DNA from: Entrophospora sp. SA101
Lineage: Eukaryota; Glomeromycota; Glomeromycetes; Entrophosporales; Entrophosporaceae
Length of the DNA stretch: 64,000 nucleotides
Reading direction: 5' to 3'
Assembly (NCBI GenBank): GCA_958430865.1
Contig: CAUDNR010004078.1
Location: 122,553-186,552 of the forward strand
Part shown: piece by piece, positions 46,391 through 57,892 of the stretch
Layout: each line of letters begins with the position of its first letter
Position numbering within the stretch: position 1 is the stretch's first letter
Notes under the pieces: generated by a model
Seen by the model: only the letters and a program-made list of their open reading frames with translations
What the model was told of the DNA's origin: nothing
The model's database searches: none
Made by a program: the position numbers and the translations under genes

Positions 46391-46938
46391 ACATATTGTT
46401 TTCAAAACACTACTCCTCCTCCGTTTTCAATGATATAGACACCAAATTAGTGTACAAGATATTATATGTAATATAGATTAGAGCTATGGAAAGATTTAAT
46501 GGATTAAAAATACCAGCGGCGTAAAAAAACTCATTCGAAATACAGAAAATTTCTTTCTTTATCGTTATACTTCTATCTATTGCAACTTCCGAAAAAATTA
46601 TATGAAATAAAGATTCTGTCTCTATAGCACTATTCTACAAATGTATTCTGATCAAAAACCTCTAATAATTTTATAAATGTAACGATTTTCCAGAAGCCTT
46701 AGTGATTGAAAGTTCATAATACTAATAAAACGCTAATAAAACATGCTGTTTTCAAACCACTACTTCTCCTCCGTTTTCAAAGATATAGACACCAAATTAG
46801 TGTAAAAAATAGTATATGTAATATAGATTAGAGCCATGGAAAGATTTAATGGATTAAAAATACCAGTGGCGTAAAAAAACTCATTCGAAATACAGAAAAT
46901 TTCTTTCTTTATCATTATACTTCTATCTATTGCAACTT
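46391..46938. repeat. Tandem repeat, 350-bp period, cut by the assembly gap
   Basis: The stretch 46391-46588 recurs at 46741-46938 with few differences (for example GACACCAAATTAGTGTA and ATACCAGYGGCGTAAAAAAA). The second copy stops exactly at the run of N. Confidence 0.9.
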
Positions 46939-46948
46939 NNNNNNNNNN
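46939..46948. other. Assembly gap (10 N)
   Basis: Ten N characters; true size unknown. Sequence left and right is unrelated. Confidence 0.98.
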
Positions 46949-47011
46949 TTACATAGAACCTAGGGACCCTTTTATCCAGGAAGATAAAAGTTATTTTTAT
47001 TATTAATCTTT

Positions 47012-47190
47012 GACCGTAAGTCAGCAAGTAGGCTGTGTGTCATATATATATAGTTAAAGGAAACTTGACCGTAAGTCAGCAAGTAGGCTGTGTGTCAAAC
47101 AATAGAATCAACCATAAGTCAGCAAGTAGGCTGTGTGTTGAGCTATAAATAACCTATTAATTAGGGAACTCGGATTGCACGCTCGCAATA
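47012..47190 (+). repeat. Three spaced copies of a 30-bp unit followed by an LTR-end-like motif
   Basis: A unit containing GTAAGTCAGCAAGTAGGCTG begins at 47012, 47067 and (slightly changed) 47111. Downstream at 47167-47190 comes the AACTCGGAT...GCAATA motif shared with 2548-2571. The arrangement resembles the 3' part of a long terminal repeat, but boundaries are not defined. Confidence 0.6.
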
Positions 47191-47240
47191 GAATACATTG
47201 AAGAAGTAATTAAAAGTAATAATTCAATGTAATTTTATTT

Positions 47241-47650
47241 TTATTTTCTTTTCACATTATTATACCAATATTCCCTAACTTTAGTAGATGACCATGAATT
47301 ATTTATTTTAAATATATTTTCAAATAATCTGTTTGCTACTTCCTTTGGTAAGTCTGTAGGATGATTAAATACTTCTTGAAGAATTTCAAGTTCCTCATTT
47401 GTTTGTTTTGTGTCTCTTATATTTTAGTGAAGAAGTTTCAATCTCATCAATTGGTGCAACTGTTATGTCTGAAACCAGAGTGGGTAAATTGTCTCCAACT
47501 TCTATCTCTTCATTTGATCTACCTTTGTTGATTTCTTTGATGAGTGTATTATGTTCTTTAACTTTCACAAAGCAACATCTTTACTTTGTTTACCAACAGT
47601 GGAATGTGGTATTTTTTTGTAAACTTCTTGATATAATGGTAAAAATTATG
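47241..47650 (-). pseudogene. Homeodomain-like protein remnant
   Basis: The 3' piece reads TNEELEILQEVFNHPTDLP, then ANRLFENIF and WSSTKVREYWYNNVKRK with a stop at 47241. The spacing of LEIL, the middle helix and the helix-3-like W-x-x-x-K-V-x-x-Y-W-x-N-N fits a divergent homeodomain of about 55 residues. Upstream, in two other frames, come VKEHNTLIKEINKGRSNEE and YKKIPHSTVGKQSKDVAL, so at least two frameshifts are present. Homeodomain-like proteins of this style occur in AM fungi, but the family call is mine from pattern alone. Confidence 0.5.
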
Positions 47651-50600
47651 AATAAAAAATTATATAGGTATTTAAAAAATATATGATTGCAAAAGATAAA
47701 AATATTTGTTTAATAATAATTATTATTGTGAGATCAAAATCCGTGTCTCACACAAATCTATTGATTTGGTTAAAATATTATTTATCCCTTCTTATGGCAG
47801 TATCCAATGATTTAATTCTTTGATTACTTTCTTTCACTATAGCGCTCAAGCTATTTAATTATTTACAGGGCAAGTTTCCTTACTTCCCTTCCGGTAACAT
47901 TTTCTCAGCAGTTCTTTGTTATCTGCCTGAGCCAGCATGTCTCAATGATATTTATAATATCTCAAGTATCTGCCATGATATTTTTACACTGATTATTTAT
48001 ATTTATGGTTCAGTCTCTTAACTGACCTCACCTAGCTAGGATTTCCACTATTTAGGTGTTTGCCTAATCTAGATAAAAAATAAAGAAAATAAAATTAAAA
48101 GAAAATACACACACACACAACTATACTTATCAAAGGCATCCCCATAGAAATTAATTAATAATTAAGTTAGGGTTAAAGGTTTATAAGGTTTTGGAAGCAG
48201 GTGGATAATTCCACTGGCAATAAATTATTTTAAGAGATATTTATGTTCGTATTTTATTAATAAGATATTATTATTATTACAATATAATAGTTAAGAATGA
48301 ATTAACTGATGAACTGATTATTACATGAAAGAGGAATTTACAATGTATTTATACATGTTAAAGGTTCTATCATCTAGTTATCCGACTTCGTTGAAATCCT
48401 AATTTATACTAATTAATATATTCCTTAATTATTATTCAAACCTTCTGTTTAGAATCATTTTCAAGTGATTTCTAGTCAATGTGAGTCATGTAGAATTCTT
48501 TCATTTAAATATTATTCTGAGACTTTGTAATCTGTTACACTTTAGAATGTTGGAATATTTATATCTCCATATTTGGGTTATTTTCCGAGAGCTATTTATT
48601 TGATTGGTGCGCCATATTAATTAGTGTAACATTTATTAAATTGTACTGGTTTATTTCTTGTTGAGTTATTCCATGATAATTGCTTCCAATTTTTCACTTC
48701 GTAATAGTAACACATGTAAATCATTTCCGATTTATATGTTCGTTTCCCATGATTTATAATTTACTATTTTACATTATAATGAAATTACAATGATTAAAAT
48801 GATTAAAAACAGATTATAAGAATATTGTTATATGATTATATCATATTTATATTTAAAATGACAATGTACTTAATTCCTTTATCTGTTAAAGAAAGACTTC
48901 ATTAACAACCAATCATTAAAAAATAATAATAAATAATAATAATAATAGCCTATATTTTCTTTCTTCTGCAATTGTCACTGTTATGTATATAGTAATTATA
49001 AATATTACATTACACAATTAGAAGAAAAAAAATATCAAATCACAAAGAGAATTTATTTTCATTATTTATATCATATATTTTTCTTAATATTAATACTAAA
49101 AATGTGCTCAACATACATTAATTCCTTATTTTTTTTTCTAAGGCAGTGTTGTAATAATTGGAACAACATTTTGTGACCATTCTTATCATTCATTATTTAA
49201 AAACGTATATATATGTATCCTTTAATGAGTCTTGCAATATCTATTCTATATATAAACAAAAAGTAAAGTTTATTAGTAAGAATATAATTACAATATTAAA
49301 AAATATATAATCAACTACTTATTATTAGTTTTCATTTTATTAATATTTTATTTAAAAATGTATAACTTCTAACTGCTAATTATTTATTGTTTCTTTTATG
49401 AAACCATATCTAAAATTTTACAAGGAATAAAATAAAATCTCAAAGAATGTGTGTACAAAATATCATGTTCCTTGTTAAAAATTACATGTGGATGTACTAG
49501 TGACAAGTAAAAAGTTCAATTTTAATAGTAAAAATTGGCATGTTTCACAAAAATTTTACATAGCTATGACAGTAGACATGTTGATTGCATGAAATCTTGT
49601 CTGATTGTTATCAGAAATTGGCAGACATTGAAGCCTTGAACATTTTACAGTCATTCTCATGTCTTCCTCATGTGCACAAGGCTAACCTGACCAAGATTTC
49701 TATGATGATACAATGTTACAACAGAATTCCAGGGGGGACATGGCCCTGGAGTTTACCAAGACTGTACCAATCGTCAATGACGTTTTCAATAATCTTCCCT
49801 CACAGCACCCAGACCAGAAAAGGCTGCTGGCATGATTCACTTATGGGGTAAGGATGGCTCTGCAACCAAGTTGTAATTCTGCAGCAAAGTTGTGATATTA
49901 GGTGCATATAGACATCCAAGCAACAAGAATCTGTAACTTGTTTCAAGCACAAGGAGGTTGCAATACAGAGCAGGGTTGGTAACCCTGAGATTGCATTTGG
50001 ACTTTGATGTTAGGGGGAGGCTGTAAAATAAAATGTTTCAGATTTTGTTTGGTATGTTATATATAAATTGATCATTTTCATAAATTCTCTGTTTCTTTTA
50101 ATTTTGGTTATTCTAGTGAGAGGGTGATAGCACAAAGCAATCATCACACAAGCACCAATTTTCAGTGATCAATGCCCATTTGATAACAGCCAAGCCTGGT
50201 CTGAGAGGGAGATAAGGGAATGTTTTGTCCAAAGCCTTCTAACTTGTTCAAACCACTTTCACCTGTAGAAAAAAATTTCATGGTGCTGAATTGATGCTTT
50301 GTGCGGAGTTTTCTTGTTTGTGGTAGGAAATTTTAATTAAATCTGACACCTGCAATCAACATCAGATTTATTATTAATAAGGAACCATAATTGATAATCA
50401 GGAAAAATAATAATTATTGTGAACCCCAGAGATCTGGGTAGACACATTATTAAAAGTTTCATTTTTGCATGTCCTTGGTATCATTACTACTTGGGTGATG
50501 CTGGTGATGCAATTGTTTGTTATGTCAATGATGATATCAAATATGTTGAATAATAATCATAACCATCATGAATATATGATGGATGGAGGCATTCACACAC

Positions 50601-51531
50601 AAGAAAATGATTAAATAGCTAAGTCATGTTTATTTTATTAAAGATATATAATTAGTTATATTTAAAAAATAGCATAGAATCCAAGACTTCACCACTATGT
50701 CAATCAAGCTATCAAGCTGTTATGTTTGTGCACGATTTAAAATTCCTTTGTGTTAATTTAGGGTCCCATCTTTCTTTGCTTATTTTACTGGTCGAATGAT
50801 ACCAAATTGGGTAATGGGGTATCAGAATATATCTGACTGATATTCTTTAAAAAAATAATCAAGGTATTGGCATACCAATAAGTTAACAATATTCTTAGTA
50901 TTTTTATCATATAGTCTAAAAGCCTATTAGTAAATATTGAAATTATCAGATATTCTTAATTTAATAAACCAATAGCTCTTTTATATTGTAATTGAGTTGT
51001 TGGTTAAATGTTTCTAAACTTTTACGTAGTTAGGTTTCTATTCAAATAAACAAATAATTTGAGTAAAAAATAATTTGAATGAAACAAATGAAACAAATAA
51101 AACAAATAATAGTAATTTGAATAAAAGTGAATAGAAATGAATAACTCGGGTAATCAATAATTTGAATAATTCAAATAGAAATGCATAATATTCAAAAAAA
51201 CAACAACAAATAAACAAACAAATAGCTTTTATTGCAAAATAATTAATTTTATTCCTTTGGTGGTGTTAATGATTGAATCAATCACACAAGTAATAGTATA
51301 TAGTCAATTTAAACAGCATTGTTTTTAAAGAATTTATTCAAATAATATTATTAAATGTATAAAATTTAATGATTTTTAATGTTGCAAATTTTTTTTGATA
51401 CATCAATTTCAGTCCAAAATCAATCATTTAAAGTTTCTTTTTTTGATAAAATTTTATTTGATCGACAAACCTTTATTATTGGCACTTGGTGTTGTACAAG
51501 ATTTTTTTAAACAATTTATTTCAAATGACAG
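47651..51531. other. Long AT-rich stretch, mostly uninterpretable
   Basis: A small hairpin GTGAGA...TCTCAC near 47730-47752 and a CA run at 48107-48120. 49560-50330 is somewhat GC-richer and holds an 88-codon open frame (49585-49851) with no family resemblance, perhaps a decayed gene. 51030-51240 is the reverse-complement relative of the minisatellite at 2120-2480. No gene is supported. Confidence 0.4.
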
Positions 51532-53685
51532 CTAAATGGACCAACAGTTCATAACGGTGTCTGTTTTCCTCCAGAATACGTTCCTCATAATGTTAAGATG
51601 AAATATAATGGTACGGCATTACCTTTTTTTAACATGCATACATTTGGAAATATTGTTGTTGTTGTTGTTGTTGTTATAATTTTTAATTATATTTATAATA
51701 ATCATTATTGTTTTCTTTTTTCAAAGGGCTTGAAATCAAACTCACTCCAGAAGCTGAAGAAGTAACTACATTTTATGCGCATTATTAAATATGGACTATG
51801 TAAAGAACGATACTTTCAACAAAAACTTCTTTAAAGATTGGCAAGTTATCATGGAAGAATCTGAAGAAAAACCACTAATTGAGGATTTTGAAAAATGCGA
51901 TTTTACTTCTATATATGATTATTTACAAGAAGAAAAGGAACGAAGAAAGAATTTTTCAAAAGAGGAAAAACAAAAGTTGAAAGATGAAAAGACCAGGGTT
52001 GATGAATTTTATGGTTATCGTTACTTAGATGGATGTAAAGAAAAAGTTGGTAATTTTAGAATTGAGCCACCTGGTTTGTTTAGAGGTCGTGGTGATCATC
52101 CTAAACTGGTTCATTGAAGTCAAGAGTCACCCCCAAGTAAATAACAATTAATATCAGCAAAGATGCACTTATCCCTCCTCCACCTGCTGGCCACTCATGG
52201 GGTGGTATTCTACTTGATAACACAGTTACCTGGCTCACCACCTGAAAGGAGAATGTAAATTACACTATAAAATATGTGTTTTTAGCAGCCAATAGCTCAT
52301 TTAAAGGTCAAAGTGACTTGAAAAAACTTGATAAGCTAGGGAGCTCGATAAACACATAGAAAAAATTTGTTGTGTTTACACACTGTATTTAAAAGATAGA
52401 CTCAGTCCAGTTTGTCAATGTGCTACGGCTATGTATTTTATTGACAGGCTTGTACTAAGAGCAGGAAATGAAAAAACTGGCGAAGAAGTGGATACTATAG
52501 GTTGTTGTTCCCTCAGGTGTGAACGTATTACTTTAGTAGCACCAAAGACAGTTAAGTTTGATTTTTTAGCTAAAGATTCAATAAGATATGTAAATTCAGC
52601 AGAAGTAATAGAACAAGTCTTCAAAATCTTAAAATATTTCCGAAGGATAAGGGACCCACTGAACCATTATTTGACAGATTAAAGGTACAAATATATATAT
52701 ATATATATATATACATGTGTGTGTTCTATTAATAAATTCAAATTTTCTTTAAAAAAATTATTTTAGACTCAAGATTTGAATAGACATTTATCTGAATACA
52801 TGGGCCAAAGTGTTCTGTACATACGATGCATCTCGTACCTTCTCAAATTGAGCTAAAGAAAGAGATGAATGATGCTACTACTGTAACAGAGAAAATAGTG
52901 ACAGGTTGCTATTTTATGTAACCATCAACATTCCGTCAGCAAGGCTCATGATAATCAAATCAATAGAATTGATGCTAGGGTAATTTTTTATCATGAAACT
53001 AATGATTATTGTTAATTTCTCAAATAAATTTACATATATTCTTTAATATGTATGTGTAGGTTTGTGCTTTGAAATATCAAAGAAATAGATGTAAAATGGA
53101 ATTGTTGACTCTTGAACCCAAATTAAAAAAGAAAGAGCCTCAACTATTTGAACCAGAATCAGATATGGAAGAGGAATGGATAATCAAGTATGAGAAACAA
53201 TTGATGGAAAAAGAACATTTGGCAATTATGTAAAAATTCAAAAGAGATAATGACTTGTTAAAAATATTGACAATCAGTACTTCATACCTTTTGGACCACG
53301 CAAAAGAAATAAGTGAGTCTAAAATGAAAAGCTTACAGAAGAAGGGAAGCCACATAAACTTGAAGACTATCTTAAACAATTATTAAAGGACATCAACGAA
53401 AAAGAGAGAGTTGAAGAATGAATGGAAATCTGGCAAAATCAATCCTAAAAAAGGACAAACAAGTGAAAAACTCTGGAGCCAAATAGAAAACTTGGCAGAA
53501 TGTATCGAAACCACCAAATTGTTGAAAAATGATAAAGAAGACAATACGGCAACTGCACTGGTACATCAAAAGTTAATTATTTAGGCCCACTTATTTCTAT
53601 AGCATGGTGTAAAAAAGTACGAAGTACTATTTCTAAGATTTTTAACGAAAAATTCCAATGGGAATTAAACATGGACGCATATTGG
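51532..53685 (+). pseudogene. TOP1: DNA topoisomerase I (type IB), decayed copy retaining introns
   Basis: Pieces in family order: HNGVCFPPEYVPHNVKMKYN (51550 on), intron, LEIKLTPEAEEVTTFYA, frameshift, NDTFNKNFFKDWQVIMEE and FRIEPPGLFRGRGDHPK (51791-52117), KYVFLAANSSFKGQSD, ATAMYFIDRLVLRAGNEK and TIGCCSLRCERITLV (52424-52680), TQDLNRHLSEYMGQ after another intron, and finally SKVNYLGPLISIAWCKK (53571 on), the active-site region. The catalytic Tyr in N-Y-L is kept, but the usual L-D-P-R-I is L-G-P-L-I. Many frameshifts and stops, and the N-terminal part is missing. Introns at 51601-51726 and 52684-52766 are retained, so this arose by DNA duplication rather than from an mRNA. A working TOP1 must lie elsewhere. 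Confidence 0.88.
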
Positions 53686-54014
53686 GTGAGTATTCTTTTT
53701 TTAATTAATTTGATTATATAAAAACATATTTAAAATTATTTTTACTATTTTATAGGAATTTTAGCCATTATGTAGTGATTTTTAATTTGGCTATTTTTTA
53801 GTGAATTTTGTACATTGTGTTTGGTATTAATCTCCTCCCAGTGGAAAGAAGAATAAATTTTTTTATTTTCTTGTATTGTGGACCGAAAAATTGCAAAAAA
53901 AAAATCATATCCGAATTCAAGGGCTGAAAGTTTTATTTATAAATTTTACTTAATATTAATATTAAATTAAAGAGATTACTTTTTTTTTGTTCTATGTTTA
54001 TTGAAATTAATATA

Positions 54015-55305
54015 CAGTGTGTTAAGAAAAAAACGGCGGTAAATAAATTAATATTTTTTTGCAAATAAATAAGAAAACAGATTGTTGATCATTAATTACA
54101 TCCGATCTACAATCAATTACAATATCAATAAACATATTTCAGAAGAAGATTTTTTTTTTACCTCCGTTTTCTCTTCCTACCACCTTTACAAACATGGTTA
54201 ATACAGTACTTGAGGCTCAACGACAGGCAATTCTCCATTACTGGCTCAATGGTACTCGTTCAGCAAAGGAAATACAACAAGTAACAAGTATTCCCCTTCG
54301 CACTGTTGAACGTAATCTCAAAAAGCTCAGAGAAACGGGTACTGTTGAGCATAAGCGAGGAAATGGACGCAAACCAAAGGTTACACAAAGTGTGTCGCGT
54401 GCTATCGGACAACATGTGCACCGTAATACTGCTATTTCTGCCCGCCAACTTGCTGTTAAAATAGAAAATAGTCAAAATATCTCTATTTCACACGTTGCAA
54501 TTTGGGAACATATGAAAAAAAAAGGATATAAAAGCTCTGTACCTCTAGGAACGCCGATGCTCACAGAACGGCACATTGAGATGAGAAAAACTTGGGCGCA
54601 AGTGCATATGAATGATAACTGGGATCGAACAATATTCACTGATGAGACGGCATTTGATCTTTTTCGGAATAAGGTTCGTCGATGGCATAAAAATGGCGAA
54701 AGACCCATACGAAGATTACCAAAAACTCGTCAAAAGGTAATGGCATGGGGTGGCATTTCTCAAAGCGGAAAAACACCCTTGTTTTGCTTTACAAATATTA
54801 TGGATGGGCCATTTTATGTAAACATATTACAGACTCAGCTTCTGCCTACTGCACAAAACATGTATGGAATGAATTGGCGTCTGCAACAAGACAATGACCC
54901 TAAGCACACGTCACGTGTCGCTAAAGAATTCATTACCGAAAACTCTATCCATGCAATTGATTGGCCATCTAATAGTCCGGACCTCAACCCTATTGAAAAC
55001 ATGTGGCAGATCATGAAGAATAATGTCGAAAAACGAATGCCAAAAAATATTGATCAATTAATTCAATTTATGACTGAAGAATGGGAGGCGATCCCTCAGG
55101 ATATTGTGAATAATTTGGTATTATCCATGAAACATAGATGTGAATCGATTTTGGAGAAAAATGGTGATAGAATTTCATATTGAAATTTTTATATTTAATA
55201 AAGCAGCTTATAAGCTTTTGAATAAACCTAAATTTATTTATTTATTTTTCATAATTGTTAAAGTATGCAGTTTTTTGTCACCGCCGTTTTTTTCTTAACA
55301 CACTG
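54015..55305 (+). mobile_element. Complete Tc1/mariner element, 1,291 bp
   Basis: Perfect 26-base terminal inverted repeats at 54015-54040 and 55280-55305, starting CAGTGTGTTAAGAAAAAAAC, flanked by the TA target duplication (54013-54014 and 55306-55307). It encloses one intact transposase gene and looks recently active. Confidence 0.93.
54194..55183 (+). CDS. Tc1-type transposase (DD34E), intact, 329 aa
   Basis: The enzyme that cuts and pastes the surrounding element, acting in the nucleus on its inverted repeats. Two helix-turn-helix parts fill residues 1 to about 115 (AKEIQQVTSIPLRTVERNLK; ISHVAIWEHMKKKGY), separated by a GRKPK basic hook. The catalytic domain shows TIFTDETAF (Asp150), WRLQQDNDPKHTS (Asp233) and SPDLNPIENMW (Glu268), giving the 34-residue spacing between the second Asp and Glu that defines Tc1. 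Length is normal for the family and there is no frame damage. The ATG is 11 bases after a pyrimidine-rich CTTTACAAAC stretch within the element. GC content is higher than in its neighbours, consistent with a recent arrival. Confidence 0.95.
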   Translation: MVNTVLEAQRQAILHYWLNGTRSAKEIQQVTSIPLRTVERNLKKLRETGTVEHKRGNGRKPKVTQSVSRAIGQHVHRNTAISARQLAVKIENSQNISISHVAIWEHMKKKGYKSSVPLGTPMLTERHIEMRKTWAQVHMNDNWDRTIFTDETAFDLFRNKVRRWHKNGERPIRRLPKTRQKVMAWGGISQSGKTPLFCFTNIMDGPFYVNILQTQLLPTAQNMYGMNWRLQQDNDPKHTSRVAKEFITENSIHAIDWPSNSPDLNPIENMWQIMKNNVEKRMPKNIDQLIQFMTEEWEAIPQDIVNNLVLSMKHRCESILEKNGDRISY

Positions 55306-55399
55306 TATATATTTTTTCATCAGAAAATAAATTTTCGTCATATAATATTAACATGTTACACTATACTTATTATATATGTGCTGCATGAAAATTAAATTG

Positions 55400-56905
55400 A
55401 AATAATCCTTTTTTAAAAAAACTAACAATCAACAAAGTTTGATTTCCAAGATAGAAGGCTAAGACAATTAATTATTGTTGAGCAAAGTTGTCCATTTAAA
55501 CCATAAGATGATTTATCCGAGAATTTTTTAAGGCAGTTTTTCACTGAAAGCTGTTGGTAGAAAATACAATTAATAAAAATAAGATTATATATTAATAACG
55601 AATACATGAACTTCCAAGTCAAAACTTACAGCCCATTTTAAAATTGCTTTGTAAAAATAATAAATTCTTCCATCTCTGAAAAATCTCTTGGAACTGCTGC
55701 ATTATCAATTTCTTTATATAATAATGTCCTATATTAACAATGCAAGATTAAATCTTTGTGTAATTAAATCCATGATAATTCAATTTCAACAAGAGTTACC
55801 TGCAAAACCAAGAACATATATGTGTATGTTAAGCTTTACACTAGCAGCCCCAAAAACCTCCATTTCTGGTATCATCGCCTTCCTTTTCTCTACTCGGTCC
55901 TTAACTATATCAAAAAACATTTTTTTAAGATTTCTGGCTATTTTGATTTTATCTCCAATTTCTTTTGTTCTTTAACATTATAAGGACGTGATCCTTCTAC
56001 AGATATCATTTGTTATTTATTTGAATCTATAGTAAAACCAATGCCGTCTCCTCATTGACCTTTTATGTGATGAATTGATGGGATTTCTCCATATTAAATT
56101 TTGCAAAAAAAAAAAATAATTAAAACATCAGAAGATAACTTACAAGGTATAATGTACTTCAGTACAATACCATAAAGCTGCTTTTAGACATGGATGTACA
56201 TAATCATTTAGATGAGGTTGTTCCAGGGTTGTTACATTATGAAGTGGATTCATATGCCCTAAAGCAAAAGCCTGCAGACGAATGTAAACAAACAAACTTC
56301 AAGTAAGTAAAAGAGAAAAATACAAAAGCACATACAAATTATCAAATGTCTTAATAATTAATTTAATCGTCATTTTGGTAGTTGTTTCTTTGTAGTCTTT
56401 TATGTTCAGATTATCAATGGCATTCGACCATTGCTGATAAGTTAGATTCTAAAAAAAAAAAACCATGTAGAAGATAATTGAACCAAACACTAGTTATTAA
56501 CATTACATTTCTTGCTTACCCGTGAGAAAAAATTGACAAGAAAATTATGTGTTTCATCTGGAATCAATTGATCAATGATTCAAGAAAATTTTTGTATACA
56601 TCTAATTCAATATGTTTCGCAAATTGGCTTTTAGGAGTGAGATCCATTATTCCTTCAATATCATTACTACTTTATATTTTACATGATATTTTTGATATTG
56701 TGTTCTATCTGAATTTCCTTCCTAAGAATTCCATAAATTTTCAACTAAGAGACAATTACAGAATGTTAGATATAAATTTCAAAATAGGAGGACTCAAATA
56801 TAAATATAACAATCTTAAAGGACATACATTCTCTAGATCACAATTCTGTTGATTTAATTTATTCTCTTTTGATTCATCTAATTCATTTGATTCATCCTCA
56901 TTCAT
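55400..56905 (-). pseudogene. Multi-exon gene of an uncharacterised AM-fungal family, probably decayed
   Basis: Coding-like exons on the minus strand in order: MNEDESNELDESKENKLNQQ (from about 56905), MDLTPKSQFAKHIELDVYKN then a one-base shift to IDQLIPDETHNFLVNFFSR (to about 56522), NLTYQQWSNAIDNLNIKDYK, QAFALGHMNPLHNVTTLEQP and HPCLKAALWYCTEVHY (56280-56150), GDGIGFTIDSNK, SVEGSRPYNVK and VEKRKAMIPEMEVFGAASVK (to about 55805), and IDNAAVPRDFSEMEEFIIF. Several exon ends have good GT-AG signals (for example AG before NLTYQQ). At least two frameshifts or stops. I recognise the motif succession as a large family in these fungi but no function or domain name is known to me. Confidence 0.5.
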
Positions 56906-56942
56906 TGAGGCATTTCAATGGAAGTTTATAATAGATAACATA

Positions 56943-57890
56943 CACTCCCTGGACAAAAGTTTCGGTCACCACAAAACAATTAATTACGCAAAGACGTACA
57001 TAATAAAACACAAGTAAATTTCATCAAATTGTGATTAAAGTTCTCAAGAATATGTATGCAAAATTCAAATTTTTGTAATGTTTGGGAGAATAACAGTCAA
57101 AAAAATAAAAAGTTCGACCAAAAATCTTCTGAAAAATCGTAGTTTGCCAAAAAAAAACCAGTTTCTCAGAAACTTACATAATAACCACACCTGAAAACGT
57201 GACATATGAAAGATTAGATTCAGAAAAATTACGTCATATGTTTTTTATAAAGTTTTTTTGTAAAAAATTGTTTGAAATTTTTGAAATTTGATAAAATTAA
57301 AAATGTCAAAGCAAAAATCGTCAAAAATTGGATTGAAACAAAAAAGTAAATTTTGAAAAATTGGCCAAGTCAATCTCCTGATTTGAATCCAATAGAGCAT
57401 CTGTGGAATCAATTAGAAATTCGTATTCGGAAACGTCCAAATAAATTTAAAAATAATGTTGAACTTGAGACCGCTTTACATGAAGAATGGAATCAAATTC
57501 CTAGAAATATTTATATGAATTTGATAGAAAGTATGCCAAGAAGAATAGAAGCTGTTATATCCAATAATGGCGGCCAACAAAGTGTTGACTTGCATACAAA
57601 TAAGTAAAATTTCGGGTGTGGTTATTATGTGCATTTTTTTTTTTTTGAGAAGTGGTATAAATATTTGCAAATAAAATCAAAATTTTAGAGATCATTTCCA
57701 AAAATTATTTTTGGTCAAACTTTTTATTTTTTTAACTGTTATTCTCCCAAACATTACAAAAATTTGAAATTTTACACACATATTCTTGAGAACTTTGGTC
57801 ACAATTCGATGAAATTTATTTGTGTTTTATTATGTACGTTTTTGCGTAATCATTTGTTTTGTAGTGACCGAAACTTTTGTCCAGGGAGTG
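56943..57890. mobile_element. Deleted Tc1-like element with very long inverted repeats, 948 bp
   Basis: The ends begin CACTCCCTGGACAAAAGTTT and are flanked by TA. The left 190 bases or so match the complement of the right end at about nine bases in ten, and matching resumes farther in (57170-57195 against 57612-57640, around ATAATAACCACACC). Between the repeats only the C-terminal part of the transposase remains. Confidence 0.85.
57353..57607 (+). pseudogene. Tc1-type transposase, C-terminal fragment
   Basis: Encodes NWPSQSPDLNPIEHLWNQLE (with the DDE glutamate), then RIRKRPNKFKN, HEEWNQIPRNIYMNLIESMP and RRIEAVISNNGGQ. The N-terminal two thirds (helix-turn-helix and both Asp) are deleted, so it depends on another element's enzyme if it moves. 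Distinct from the transposase at 54194-55183. Confidence 0.85.
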
Positions 57891-57892
57891 TA

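Noticed and set aside
47399..47686. 95-codon plus-strand open frame
   Set aside because: Antisense of the homeodomain-like remnant.
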